In this document: positions 7,153-16,707 of the stretch, one piece after another
How the letters are laid out: every line of letters begins with the position of its first letter
Numbering within the stretch: the stretch's first letter is position 1
Source of the DNA: Kineosporia rhizophila
Lineage (GTDB): Bacteria > Actinomycetota > Actinomycetes > Actinomycetales > Kineosporiaceae
Assembly (NCBI RefSeq): GCF_021277265.1
Contig: NZ_JAJSOH010000043.1
Location: 1-50,174, forward strand
Length of the DNA: 50,174 nucleotides
Direction: 5' to 3'
Notes under the pieces: model-generated
Told to the model about the DNA's origin: nothing
Databases searched by the model: none
Seen by the model: the letters and a program-made list of their open reading frames with translations, nothing else
Translations under genes and position numbers: made by a program

Positions 7153-8768
7153 TGCCCGGCCCGTGCGATCTGCCCGGTGTCGGGGCCGTCTGCGAGGGCG
7201 CCCAGCAGACCGTGATCAGCGCCTCGAGCAGCATCATCGACGCGCTCGCCCATGAGTTCGCGGATGCGGCAACGACGCTGCTGGAGACCTCGACATCGTT
7301 CTGGCTGGAGCTTGAGGCTCCGGCCGTGGACTCTCCACAGGGCCTGGCCGCCGAACTGCAGGAACGAACGACGCTCCTGACGTTCGCTTTCGCTGCGGCG
7401 GGCATTATCGCAGCGGGCATCCGCATGGCTCTGACCCGTCGCACCGAGCCGGGAAAACAGATGGCCTGGGGCCTGGCCCGGATGATCTTGGCCAGCACCG
7501 CCGGTGCCTTCATCGTCTCGACCCTGACCGCCGCGTCGGACATTTTCGCGACCTGGCTCTACGCCAGTCTGACTGACGATTCCGATGACCCCAGTGGGCT
7601 TCTCGGGCTGGCCGCCGTCACCAATCCCACACTGCTGATGGTGATCAGCCTGGCCGCGGTCCTGATCGGCATCGTCCAGGTGATGCTGATGGCCGCCCGC
7701 AGCGCCTTCATCCCCCTGCTCACCGGGCTCCTGCCGCTGGCAGCCTCAGCCTCCACCACCCGCCGCGGCAGCCAGGCACTGGATCAAACGGTGGGCTGGC
7801 TCGCCGCGTTCATCCTGTTCAAACCAGCTGCAGCCGCCGCTCAGGGAGGAGCCTTCCGCCTGAGCACAGGAGCCGAGGGCCCCGTGGCCGCGATCAGCGG
7901 TCTGGCGCTGCTGGCCATGAGTCTCCTGGCCCTGCGGGCCGTGCTGGTCATCATGTCCTCGGTCATGAAGGAGATGCAGACGGCCAACGCCGCGGGTGTT
8001 GTCTCGGGAGTAGCGGGCGCGGCCGCCACCGGGGCAGCCATGCTGGTCACGGCCGGCACAGCCGCCAGCGCGGTAGCCGCCCGGGGTGCTGCCAGCGCAG
8101 CAGCGGGCCAGACCGCCGCCGGCGCCAGGACCGCCCAAGCCGGAACCGCAGCCGCGACTCCGGGCCAGCCGACAGCGGCCCCGACCGGCGGGCAAGGCCA
8201 CCATGGTCCTGGACCGGCTCAGGGCGGCGGCCCCACCGACATCTCCCCCGGCTCCGGTCACGGTGAGGATCAGGGCCGATCGACCCCCGGTGCAGAGCCC
8301 CCCGGGGGGAGAACGGATGCGGCGCCGGGCGCCGCGCCCAGCGGAACTCGCCCGGAGGACGCGAACTCCGGGTCTGGTGCCCGATCTGGCTCTGCTCCTG
8401 GCGCTGGTGCTGCACACAGACCCACCGGGGCCCCGTCCACTTCCACTCCCCAGCCCGCTTCGCAGGGTCCCGGGCCCGCCGCGCCGGCCGTTCCGCCCTC
8501 AGGCGGTTCCAGCCAGCCCGCCTCTTCCGGGCCCCGACCCGCGGGCCCCCCGCGTCCGGCACCAGGTACCCCATCCCCGAGCAGCGCTGAGGGACCCTCA
8601 CCGTCGGGAGCGGGCTCGCCGGATCGTTCCCGCTCCACCCCGCCGCCGCGTGGCAGGCCGGGGCACAACCCCAGCGGGGCGCAGCCAGGTCGCAGGCGTC
8701 CTGCCCGGCCTCCTGTCCGGCCTGCTGCCCCTGCCGATGACGACTCGTCCGAGGAGACCGACCGGTGA
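7152..8768 (+). CDS. Polytopic VirB6/TrbL-like channel protein with long disordered tail
   Basis: 538 aa, GTG start sharing one base with the preceding TAG. An N-terminal segment with paired cysteines (GPCDLPGVGAVCEG) precedes several membrane helices between about residues 70 and 320 (for example LLTFAFAAAGIIAAGI, LMVISLAAVLIGIVQVML, AAISGLALLAMSLLAL). From about residue 320 to the end the protein is a Gly/Pro/Ala/Ser/Thr tail with almost no hydrophobic content. Several membrane helices plus position just before an SCO6880-like protein and a VirB4-like ATPase identify it as the VirB6/TrbL-type inner-membrane channel component. The long tail probably faces the cytoplasm or cell wall. Confidence 0.8.
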   Translation: MPGPCDLPGVGAVCEGAQQTVISASSSIIDALAHEFADAATTLLETSTSFWLELEAPAVDSPQGLAAELQERTTLLTFAFAAAGIIAAGIRMALTRRTEPGKQMAWGLARMILASTAGAFIVSTLTAASDIFATWLYASLTDDSDDPSGLLGLAAVTNPTLLMVISLAAVLIGIVQVMLMAARSAFIPLLTGLLPLAASASTTRRGSQALDQTVGWLAAFILFKPAAAAAQGGAFRLSTGAEGPVAAISGLALLAMSLLALRAVLVIMSSVMKEMQTANAAGVVSGVAGAAATGAAMLVTAGTAASAVAARGAASAAAGQTAAGARTAQAGTAAATPGQPTAAPTGGQGHHGPGPAQGGGPTDISPGSGHGEDQGRSTPGAEPPGGRTDAAPGAAPSGTRPEDANSGSGARSGSAPGAGAAHRPTGAPSTSTPQPASQGPGPAAPAVPPSGGSSQPASSGPRPAGPPRPAPGTPSPSSAEGPSPSGAGSPDRSRSTPPPRGRPGHNPSGAQPGRRRPARPPVRPAAPADDDSSEETDR

Positions 8769-10264
8769 GTTCCCACTCCGCCTCTGCCCCTCCCACCTAC
8801 GGCAACTGGGTCCAGCCGAAAAGCCCCGGCCTGGCCGGTCTGGGGCTGATCCCGACCGCCGCCCTGATGAGCGGGGTCGTGCTCACCCTGCTGGTCTCCA
8901 TGCTCGTGTCCGCGCTCGCAGCCCTGGTGACGGCGGCCGTGGTGCTGGTGCCTATCGCACTGGCCTCTGTTCCGATCGGCGCCCAGACCCTGGGGGCGGC
9001 GATGACCACCCGCCTGGGGTGGATCCTGCGCAAGCGCCGACGCGAGGACACCTACCACTCGGGGGTTTTCGCTTCGCCCTTGTCGGGGCGGCCTTTGCCG
9101 GGGGTGCTGGCCAAGACGCGGATGGTCGCGACCGTCGATGCGCTCAACCGCCAGATCGCGGTGCTCTACCGTCCGGGCCGGCATCACTACAGCGTGGTGC
9201 TGCACTGCCGGCCTGACGGGGCCGGGCTGGTCGACCCGGAAACAGTCGATGTCTGGGTGTCTCACTGGGGCGGCTTCCTGGCCGCGTTGGGGCAGGAGCC
9301 TGGCCTGCGTGGGGCGAGCGTGGTGGTGGACACCGCGCCCGATACCGGTGACTGGCTGGCCAGTGAGCACGCCCGCACGCTCTCCCCGACCGCGCCGCAG
9401 CTGGCGCGGGATGTGCTGGAGGAGGTGATCCGGGAGTTTCCCCAGGCCAGCGCCGATCAGTCGGTGTACGTCTGCCTGACTTACGCCGGGGCCGATCTGT
9501 ACCGCAAGCCGGGCGACACCGGCGCCGTCGTGGCCGAGCTGGTGCGCAGGCTGCCCGGGTTGATGGGCGCGATGGAGATGGGCGGCTCAGGCCCGGTCGA
9601 GCCGCTGGCCCCGCGCGAGCTGGCCACCCTGGTCCGCGTCGCCTACGACCCCGCAGCACAGTCGGTGGTGGCCGGTGCGGAGGCCGAGCTCGCTCCGGTG
9701 CAGGTCGAGTGGTCGCAGGCCGGCCCGGTGTCGGCCCGCGAGTCCTGGGGCAGCTACGCGCACGACTCCGGAGTGTCCGTGACCTGGGAAATGGTCGAGG
9801 CGCCACGGGGAGTCGTGTTCTCCAACGTCCTGGCTCCGCTGCTGCAGCCCGATGTCCGTCTGACCCGCAAGCGGGTGGCGCTGGTACTGCGCCCGCACGA
9901 TGCCGGGGAGGCCACCGGCATCACCGAGCGCGATGCCTCCGCGGCCAGTCTCAACGCCCGCAAGCCGGGGGGCCGGATCACCGCCGACGCCGAGCGGCGG
10001 GTCCAGGCCACCCGCCAGGCCGAGGGAGACGTCTCCGCCGGGGCGGGCCTGACACGGTTCGCGCTGCTGGTCACGGCCACCGTCGCCTCGGTGGAGGATC
10101 TGCCCGAGATGCTGGCCACGGTGGACCGGGTAGGGCGGATGTCCCGGCTGCGGCTGCGGGTCAGCTACGGCCACCAGGCGGCGGCGTTCGCCGCGAGCTT
10201 GCCGGTGGGGTTCCTGCCCTGGGACTACACCGTGCTGCCGTCCTCCGTCCGGAGCCTCCTGTGA
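8765..10264 (+). CDS. SCO6880-family conjugation protein
   Basis: 499 aa, GTG start overlapping the previous stop by 4 bases. The N-terminus carries the family signature (TYGNWVQPKSPGLAGLGL), then two closely spaced membrane helices (about residues 30-75) and a large soluble domain. SCO6880-type proteins are fused or adjacent to VirB4-like ATPases in actinobacterial mating systems and combine a PrgI/VirB3-like membrane segment with the N-terminal, non-ATPase part of VirB4. The next gene supplies the P-loop half. The separation into two genes (SCO6880 plus ATPase) is the usual actinobacterial arrangement. Confidence 0.85.
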   Translation: MSSHSASAPPTYGNWVQPKSPGLAGLGLIPTAALMSGVVLTLLVSMLVSALAALVTAAVVLVPIALASVPIGAQTLGAAMTTRLGWILRKRRREDTYHSGVFASPLSGRPLPGVLAKTRMVATVDALNRQIAVLYRPGRHHYSVVLHCRPDGAGLVDPETVDVWVSHWGGFLAALGQEPGLRGASVVVDTAPDTGDWLASEHARTLSPTAPQLARDVLEEVIREFPQASADQSVYVCLTYAGADLYRKPGDTGAVVAELVRRLPGLMGAMEMGGSGPVEPLAPRELATLVRVAYDPAAQSVVAGAEAELAPVQVEWSQAGPVSARESWGSYAHDSGVSVTWEMVEAPRGVVFSNVLAPLLQPDVRLTRKRVALVLRPHDAGEATGITERDASAASLNARKPGGRITADAERRVQATRQAEGDVSAGAGLTRFALLVTATVASVEDLPEMLATVDRVGRMSRLRLRVSYGHQAAAFAASLPVGFLPWDYTVLPSSVRSLL

Positions 10265-11787
10265 GCCGGCCACCGAAGAACACCACGGGTACAGCGGGCA
10301 CAGCGGGCACAACGGGCGCGGCGCCGGTGGGCGCAGCAGGTCCGGTCGTTCGTCCCACGGCCCGCGGGTACCGGGGAGCGGGCCGGGGCCGGTGGAACAC
10401 TCTGCCGGTGCCGGCGGAGTGGCGGGGCACCTCCACGCAGGTGTGCGGTCTGTGGCCGCTGGTGGCCGGTTCAGCGCGGCCCACTGTGGGAGTCCCGCTG
10501 GGCTGGGATCTGCTGACGGGCACGACGGTCAGTTGCGACCCGGTCAGCTGGTTTCGGGCCGGGCTGATCGCCAACCCTTCGGCCCTGATGCTGGGCCGGC
10601 CCGGTCTGGGTAAGTCCAGCACGGCGGTGCGCATGGTGATCGGGTTGGCGGCGCGGGGTATCGCCCCGATGATCCTGGGTGATCTGAAGCCCGATTACGT
10701 CGAGGTGGTGCGGGCGCTGGGCGGGCAGGTCATCACGCTGGGACGAGGCCGTGGGCAGATCAACGTCCTCGACCCCGGTGCGATGGCTGAGGCCGCTGAG
10801 CGGATCGGTGGGCCGGCCGGTCAGCGGCTACGGCAGGAAGCGCGTGATCGGTCTCTGCAGATGGTTGCCGCCCTGGTCGCCATCGTGCGCAGATCCCCGC
10901 TGGCCGACCACGAGGAGATGCTCCTGGCGGAGGCCCTGAGGCTGCTGGACGCCCGTCACCGGGGCATCCCCACGCTGCTGGACCTGATCGCGCTGCTGGA
11001 GGAAGGCCCCGAATCCCTGCAGACCGCGGCCCTGGCCCGCGGCCAGGAAGGCACCTACCGCGGCGCGGCCGACGGGGTGCAGAAGTCCCTGCAGGCGGTC
11101 ATCGCCGGACCGCTGGGAGGGACGTTCGCCGGGCAGACCACCACCCGAATCCCCCTGGACTCCAACGGCATCTGCGTGGACATCTCGTCGCTGAGTGAGA
11201 GCGACGACCGGCTGACGGCCGCGGTCATGCTGGCCACCTGGTCCGACGGGTTCGGCGCCATCGAGGCCGCCGGGGCCCTCGCCGACGCGGGTCTGGCCCC
11301 GCAACGCAGCTGGCTGGTGGTCCTGGATGAGCTGTGGCGGCCCCTGCGCATCGGCGCCGGCCTGCCCGATCGCATGGACGCCATCACCCGCACCAACCGC
11401 AGCCTGGGGGTGGCACAGCTCATGATCACGCACACCCTCGCGGACCTGGAGTCAATGTCCGACACCGCCGACCGGATGAAGGCGCGTGGGTTCGCCGAAC
11501 GCGCCGGGATGCTGATGTTCGCCGGTCTGCCCCGCCGGGAGCTGCAGCGCCTGACCGGCATCGCTGACCTGTCACAGCCCGAGATCGACATGGTGGCTTC
11601 CTGGTCCACCCCTGCCTCCTGGGCGTCTCGTGCGGGCGAGGACGGGCGCCCGGCCACCCCACCAGGCGCCGGGCGGATGATGATCAAAATCGGCGCGCGG
11701 CCGGGCATCCCGGTGCATGTGCACCTCACCGAGGCCGAGAAGCGTCTGCACGACACCAACTCCCGGTGGTCGGAGACCCACGAGTGA
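10261..11787 (+). CDS. VirB4-like T4SS ATPase
   Basis: 508 aa from GTG 10261, which overlaps the previous stop (GTGA). A low-complexity Thr/Gly/Ala N-terminus precedes an ATPase domain with Walker A GRPGLGKS (residues 112-119) and Walker B WLVVLDELW (from about residue 351). A RecA-like C-terminal part contains the ITHTLADLESM and GFAERAGMLMFAGL blocks common in VirB4/TraC. It powers substrate transfer and pilus or channel assembly on the cytoplasmic face. It overlaps the coupling-protein gene by 4 bases. Confidence 0.88.
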   Translation: MSRPPKNTTGTAGTAGTTGAAPVGAAGPVVRPTARGYRGAGRGRWNTLPVPAEWRGTSTQVCGLWPLVAGSARPTVGVPLGWDLLTGTTVSCDPVSWFRAGLIANPSALMLGRPGLGKSSTAVRMVIGLAARGIAPMILGDLKPDYVEVVRALGGQVITLGRGRGQINVLDPGAMAEAAERIGGPAGQRLRQEARDRSLQMVAALVAIVRRSPLADHEEMLLAEALRLLDARHRGIPTLLDLIALLEEGPESLQTAALARGQEGTYRGAADGVQKSLQAVIAGPLGGTFAGQTTTRIPLDSNGICVDISSLSESDDRLTAAVMLATWSDGFGAIEAAGALADAGLAPQRSWLVVLDELWRPLRIGAGLPDRMDAITRTNRSLGVAQLMITHTLADLESMSDTADRMKARGFAERAGMLMFAGLPRRELQRLTGIADLSQPEIDMVASWSTPASWASRAGEDGRPATPPGAGRMMIKIGARPGIPVHVHLTEAEKRLHDTNSRWSETHE

Positions 11788-13514
11788 GCCGCAGGAGCCC
11801 CTCCGGGCGGTTCACCGATACCTCCGAGGTCAACCCGCTGGCCTTGCTGGCGGTGCTGGGCGCGGCGGTCGCGGGCGCCGGGTTCGTCTGGCTGGCCGTG
11901 CTGGTGGACGCGGTGCGCACCGGACGGCCGCGGCCAGCGCATCCGCTGCTCCTACTGGCCCATCTACGACAAGGTCTGACCCCGTGGCCTTCCCCGGTGG
12001 GCTGGGCCGTCGCCGCGCTGGTGTACGTGCTGCTGGGAGGGCTGCTGGGTGGAATCGGCCTGCGGGTGTGGCGCAGGTTCGGCCGGCGCGCCGAGGTCGA
12101 CCGGCGCGTGCGGCACCTGGCCGACCACGCTGATCGGCAAGCCTTGTCACCTCAGGCCCGCCGCCAGCAGGCCAAGCGGATCGCTCCGGTCGTGCTGGTG
12201 CTGGACGGCCCGCCCGGCACCGTGCTGGGCCGGGAGGTTGGATCGGGTCAGCCGGTGCTGGCCGGCTGGGAGGACGTGCAGGTCCAGATCTGGGGGCCGC
12301 GCCGCGGGAAAACCACCACGCAGGCCGTGCCCTCGCTGCTGGCAGCGCCCGGCCCGGCGATCGCCACCAGCAACAAACGAGACCTCCTCGATGCCAGCGC
12401 GGGCATGCGCGCCAAACGCGGCAGAGTGTGGGTGTTCGACCCTCAGGGCGTAGCCGGAACCCTCCAGCCCGCATTCTGTTTCAATCCCCTCACGACGGTC
12501 CGCGCGGCTGTTCAGGCGCAGCGGCTGGCCGCGCTCTTCGTCGCCGACACCCGCGAGCCCGGCGCCCGCACCGACCCCCAGTGGGACACCGCCGGCGCCG
12601 ACCTGCTGGCCTGGCTGATGCTGGCGGCCGCCGCCGACCAGCGGCCCCTGGGAGACGTCTGGAGCTGGGTCACCGACCCCGAAGACCGCACCCCGATCAC
12701 GATCCTGCGCCGCCACGGCCACGACGGCCCGGCCCTGTCGGTTCAGGGAGTACAGCAGCAGCCCGACAAGATGCGCGGCAGCGTCTACGGCACCGCCCAG
12801 CGGATGGCCCGGCCCCTGATCAACCCGCAGCTGCTGGCCTGGGTCACCCCCACCGCAGGCCTGCCGGCCTTCGACCCTGAACGCTTCGTGAGCAGCAAAG
12901 ACACTCTCTACGCGTTGTCGCGGGAGGGAGCCGGGTCCGCCGGGGCCATCGTGACGGCGCTGACCTCGGCCGTGTGCGAGGCCGCCGAGCAGAAGGCCAT
13001 CGCCAACCTGGACCGCTCCGGCCGGCTCGCGGTGCCGCTGGTGTGCGTCCTAGACGAGGCAGCGAACGTCTGCCGGTGGCCCGAGCTCCCGGCGCTCTAC
13101 AGCCACTACGGCTCGCGGGGCATCAACCTGATCACGTTCTTGCAGTCCTACGCCCAGGGCGTCTCGGTCTGGGGCCAGGACGGCATGGCCACCCTCTGGT
13201 CGGCCGCCACCATCCGCATCTACGGCGGTGGCGTCGCCGATCAACGCTGGCTCTCAGAGCTTTCCGACCTCATCGGCGACCACGACGAAACGCACCGCAG
13301 CATCACCCACCGCCGCGGCGAGCGCTCGGTCTCGGTGGACGTGCGCCAGCGCCGCACCATCACCGCCGCCCAGCTGGCGGCCCTCCCCCGCGATCGCATC
13401 ATCCTGTTCGCCGGCAGTAAGCCGCTGGTCCTGGAACCCCAGCCCTGGTACACCGGAGACCAGGCCGATGAGATCAACGCCGCCAGAGAGGCATGGGCAG
13501 CCCAGCATGACTGA
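11784..13514 (+). CDS. VirD4/TraG-like type IV coupling protein
   Basis: 576 aa from GTG 11784 (overlaps the previous stop). Two N-terminal membrane helices (about residues 20-45 and 70-95) anchor it. The nucleotide-binding domain has Walker A GPRRGKTTT (about 171-179) and Walker B VCVLDEAANV (about 420-430). The SREGAGSAGAIVTALTSAV and TIRIYGGGVADQRWLSELSDLIG blocks are typical of TraG/TraD C-terminal domains. It links the relaxase-DNA complex (encoded from 14008) to the channel and pumps DNA out. It overlaps the DUF4913 gene by 8 bases. Confidence 0.9.
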   Translation: MSRRSPSGRFTDTSEVNPLALLAVLGAAVAGAGFVWLAVLVDAVRTGRPRPAHPLLLLAHLRQGLTPWPSPVGWAVAALVYVLLGGLLGGIGLRVWRRFGRRAEVDRRVRHLADHADRQALSPQARRQQAKRIAPVVLVLDGPPGTVLGREVGSGQPVLAGWEDVQVQIWGPRRGKTTTQAVPSLLAAPGPAIATSNKRDLLDASAGMRAKRGRVWVFDPQGVAGTLQPAFCFNPLTTVRAAVQAQRLAALFVADTREPGARTDPQWDTAGADLLAWLMLAAAADQRPLGDVWSWVTDPEDRTPITILRRHGHDGPALSVQGVQQQPDKMRGSVYGTAQRMARPLINPQLLAWVTPTAGLPAFDPERFVSSKDTLYALSREGAGSAGAIVTALTSAVCEAAEQKAIANLDRSGRLAVPLVCVLDEAANVCRWPELPALYSHYGSRGINLITFLQSYAQGVSVWGQDGMATLWSAATIRIYGGGVADQRWLSELSDLIGDHDETHRSITHRRGERSVSVDVRQRRTITAAQLAALPRDRIILFAGSKPLVLEPQPWYTGDQADEINAAREAWAAQHD

Positions 13515-13962
13515 ACAGCTCCTGTCCCCCACCCCGCTGCCCGAGGCCGCCGGCGAGCGGGTCGAGACCTTCCTGCGCTGGTTCACCGACGTGCTCTCCC
13601 CGGTCCTGACCGCAGAGTGGGGCCGCAACGATCGGGTGCTGTGCGAGCACTGGTGGGAGCATCCCGAGGCGGTAGCACGGCTGCTGGCGCTGCACGACGC
13701 CTGGACGGTGATGGTCGAGGGCGACGAGGACTCCGAGCCCAGCGCCGACGGCCCGTCACGGTGGTGGATCGAGCATTTCGACCCGCACCTGGACGCTCTC
13801 CTGCACCCGGGCAAGGGCCCCTTCCGGTTCTGCCGCAACGGCCATGCGCCCGAGAAGTTCACGGGCTGGCCGGCGCCCGACGCCGGCCAGCTACACCTGC
13901 CAGCCATCGACGGGCCCGCCGACGCTGGTGAAGCTGCGGCGGCACTGGACCTCACCGACTGA
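13507..13962 (+). CDS. DUF4913-family protein
   Basis: 151 aa from ATG 13507, overlapping the coupling-protein stop. It shows the DUF4913 pattern: FLRWFTDVLSPVL, WCEHWWEHPEAVARL-like text (here LCEHWWEHPEAVARL), LHDAWTVM, and SRWWIEHFDPHLDALL, ending with CRNGHAPEKF. The function of the family is unknown. It is commonly the last gene of actinobacterial T4SS operons, next to the coupling protein, so it may act as an adaptor (inference). It ends 45 bp from the convergent relaxase gene. Confidence 0.85.
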   Translation: MTEQLLSPTPLPEAAGERVETFLRWFTDVLSPVLTAEWGRNDRVLCEHWWEHPEAVARLLALHDAWTVMVEGDEDSEPSADGPSRWWIEHFDPHLDALLHPGKGPFRFCRNGHAPEKFTGWPAPDAGQLHLPAIDGPADAGEAAAALDLTD

Positions 13963-14007
13963 CATCCGGTCCCCGGCCGGTCCCCAGCCCGATCGGCGGC
14001 CGGTCGC

Positions 14008-16707
14008 TCAGCGCTCGCGGTCATCGCGGTTCTGTTCGTCCTGACGCTGCTGCCGGCGCCCGCGCAGCGCAGCGGTAGAGGGCCCGGGCAGTCCTGAGGA
14101 GGGCCGGGTACGGCCCCGGCTGCTGCCGTAACCGGGCGCCTGAGGGCTGGCAGGGCTGCTGCCGGTCCCCGGGTCGGTATCCGGTTGGTCGGCCCCCGCG
14201 CCCGGCACCTCAGACGACGAGGCGGCCTGCTGATCGCGAGCTGCGTCGCGGTAGCGATCAAGGGTCTGGCGCACCAAATCTGCTCCAGCCGCACGCGGGC
14301 TGCTGGTCACAGCAGCCTGGCTGTTACCGCGGGCCTGGCTCGACGCATCGGTGCGGACTTCAGGTGCAGACCGATCAGCCCCGCCCACAGTGGGCTGCTC
14401 ACCCTGCTGCCCCTGCTGCCCCTGCTGCGAGCGGCTGCGCCAGCCCTCACCGAAACGCTCGCTCGCCGAGCGCTCGAATCTGGGACGCGCCGCCTGACTG
14501 CGCGGATCGCGGGCGGCAGTAGCCTCCATCGCGGTAAGGGCACGATCAAAGTCATCCGGGGTAGCAGCATTGAGCCACTCCGGATCACGCGACACCATCT
14601 GGTAGCCCTGAACCATCTGCTGCTCGCGGTGCTGGGCGTCGCGGGTTACCTGCTCGGCCTGGCGCTGTTCGTCGCGGGCAGCCTGCTCGGCCTGACGCTG
14701 ACCGTCCCGCTCTGCCTGCTCGGCGCGGCGCTGTTCATCGCGGGCAGCCTGCTCGGCCTGACGTTGTTCGTCGCGGACAACCTGCTCTGCGCGGCGCTGT
14801 TCATCGCGGGCGGCCTGCTCGGCCTGACGCTCCTGGCGGATGCGTTGTTCTCGTGCTGTCTGCTCGGCCTGGCGCTGTTCGTCGCGGGCGGCTTGCTCGG
14901 CTTGTCGCCGCTGCTCGTGCTCCAGTTGTTCGGCTGCCCGGAGTTCGTCTTGCTGCCGCTGTTGGGCCGCGCGTGCCACGATGGCCGCCGCGGTGGCGGC
15001 ACCGACACCGGCAGGCCGAAGTGCTTCTAGCGCCTCCGACTCGGGTGCTTCACTCATCGCAATTCTCCTCTGCCCTGGGCTGGATGTCGGGCCCGCGCCG
15101 TGCGCCGGGACCGGGATCGGCGCTGGCGCCGGGATCACCGGTATTGCGGCTGGGGGACTGAACTCGCGCAGGCGTACCTCGGCCAGGCGTGTCTTGTGCC
15201 GGGCGGTGTAGGTGTCGCTGAGGGCGTCCACGGCGCGGGTGAGCTGGGTGAGCATGGTGGCCGAGCTCAGGCGGCGGTCTCCGGCCATGACCAGTGCGGC
15301 CACGCTGACCAGTGCTGTGGGAGCGGGCGGCCGGCGGGGGGCGGTGCGGGGTCTGATCATGCTGGAGCGCGCCAGGACCCGGGAGGCCTCGTCGTAGATT
15401 CCGGGTTCGGTGCCTTCCCAGCGAGCGGAGGCAGCGGCGAGCAGGTCGGCGCTCTGGGCGGCGGCCTCGGCCCACTCAGGCGACACGAAGTCGTCCCGCA
15501 GCGCGGCGGGCTCGAGGTCGGGGACGTCGGTCTCCTCGCGCGCAGCGTCGGCCTCGCGGGGCTGTTCCGGCGGGGAGATGGGCTCGGCGCCGTCACCTTC
15601 TTGCTGGCCGGGCTCCTGACCGGACTCCGCGCTGTTCGTTTGCCCCGGGGTGCGTGGTGGCTCGCTGTCGGCCAGCAGTGAGCGCAGAGCCTGGGTTGCT
15701 TGATCGACGGTGCGCTGGTCGGGGATGAGCCCGATGACCGCGCCGGGATGCTGGGTCAGGCGCTCGGCGGAGGCCCCTCCGCGCCAGGTGGCGACGGCTG
15801 CCTGGCGGGCGGTGATGTCGTCCTTCCACCGTGCCCGCAGGGCCGGCAGCGACAGGTCTGAGGCCAGCCGTCCGCCTCCGAAGTAGATGATGTGCCCTTG
15901 TGGATCGCGTTCGCGCAGGGAGCCGACCTTGTAGCCGGTGACGTCCGTTCGGCCGCCGGGGGCGTAGCGGGGAACGGCGTGCAGGCCGGCTGCGCGCAGT
16001 CTGCGCACGAAGTCGGCCTCACTGTCGGCGGCGGCCGCGGCCGCGCGCACGTCGCGCTGCAGCCGCGTCCGCAGCGGCACGGGCTCGGCCAGGCGGGCGC
16101 TGATTTCCTGGTCGGCGCGGCTGGGTTCGGGTAGGGATCCGCCGCCCACGCGGGCCGGGGTCCGGTTGGAAATCAGGCCGTGGGTGTGCTCCATCCGCTG
16201 CGCGAAAGTGTTGAGCCGCCGGAAGTCGCCTCGCGGTTCCACGGCCCTGCTTCCGTCCGGGCGCATCATGACCACGGCCACGTGGATGTGGTCGTTGCCG
16301 GCGGAGCTGAGCCCGTGGCGCACCGCGGCCCAACGGGCCCCGGCGGCGGCCGGCGCCGCGTCCCATGCCCCGGCGCCGGTGTCGAAGCCGAGCTCGGCCA
16401 CCGCCTCACGCGCGACGGATGCCCATTCCTCGTCGGTAAGGACGCGGTCATCGGCGGGGTTGGACAGCGAAAAGTGGTACACCTCCCCCTTGCTCATGGC
16501 GGGCCGGCCGTACAAGTCGTAGTAATGGTTCAGCTGCTGGGTGAGGTCCTTCTGGGCGCCGGGGGCGCTGAGGTGGGGCGTGGAGATGGTGATCTCGCTC
16601 GAGGTGGCGATGACGTGCTGGTCGGTGTGCTCGTCACTGCGGCCAGGGCCCATGAGATAGCCGATGAGGCCTGCGACGCGGGTCCCCCGGGAGACCTTGG
16701 CGATCAC
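14008..16707 (-). CDS. Relaxase/mobilisation nuclease
   Basis: 899 aa, GTG start in a TAGTG overlap with the MobC stop. The N-terminal ~150 residues form the relaxase domain: a tyrosine candidate in LIGYLMG (Y17), EVYHFSLS (H78) and the metal-binding HIHVAVVMM (H140, H142), as in the MobA/VirD2 class. The middle is a helical region. The C-terminal third has a long charged coiled coil built from repeats near DEQRQAEQAA, then a low-complexity end. It nicks oriT, stays bound to the 5' end of the transferred strand and is recognised by the coupling protein. The likely oriT is upstream of mobC. Confidence 0.9.
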   Translation of the reverse strand: MIAKVSRGTRVAGLIGYLMGPGRSDEHTDQHVIATSSEITISTPHLSAPGAQKDLTQQLNHYYDLYGRPAMSKGEVYHFSLSNPADDRVLTDEEWASVAREAVAELGFDTGAGAWDAAPAAAGARWAAVRHGLSSAGNDHIHVAVVMMRPDGSRAVEPRGDFRRLNTFAQRMEHTHGLISNRTPARVGGGSLPEPSRADQEISARLAEPVPLRTRLQRDVRAAAAAADSEADFVRRLRAAGLHAVPRYAPGGRTDVTGYKVGSLRERDPQGHIIYFGGGRLASDLSLPALRARWKDDITARQAAVATWRGGASAERLTQHPGAVIGLIPDQRTVDQATQALRSLLADSEPPRTPGQTNSAESGQEPGQQEGDGAEPISPPEQPREADAAREETDVPDLEPAALRDDFVSPEWAEAAAQSADLLAAASARWEGTEPGIYDEASRVLARSSMIRPRTAPRRPPAPTALVSVAALVMAGDRRLSSATMLTQLTRAVDALSDTYTARHKTRLAEVRLREFSPPAAIPVIPAPAPIPVPAHGAGPTSSPGQRRIAMSEAPESEALEALRPAGVGAATAAAIVARAAQQRQQDELRAAEQLEHEQRRQAEQAARDEQRQAEQTAREQRIRQERQAEQAARDEQRRAEQVVRDEQRQAEQAARDEQRRAEQAERDGQRQAEQAARDEQRQAEQVTRDAQHREQQMVQGYQMVSRDPEWLNAATPDDFDRALTAMEATAARDPRSQAARPRFERSASERFGEGWRSRSQQGQQGQQGEQPTVGGADRSAPEVRTDASSQARGNSQAAVTSSPRAAGADLVRQTLDRYRDAARDQQAASSSEVPGAGADQPDTDPGTGSSPASPQAPGYGSSRGRTRPSSGLPGPSTAALRGRRQQRQDEQNRDDRER
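14615..14930. repeat. Tandem repeats coding the relaxase coiled coil
   Basis: On the minus strand repeated units encode variants of a 12-residue block, DEQRQAEQAARD and DEQRRAEQ, about eight to ten times. Each unit keeps the reading frame and the charge pattern. Copy number is likely to vary between relatives. Confidence 0.75.

Noticed and set aside
14615..14930. CRISPR array
   Set aside because: The regular repeats are coding repeats of the relaxase coiled coil, without spacers. No other regular repeat-spacer pattern was seen.
14185..15030. Rightward frame that looks like a hydrophobic membrane protein with LLGLALFVAG repeats
   Set aside because: It is the antisense of the relaxase coiled-coil repeats; the apparent membrane helices are an artefact.
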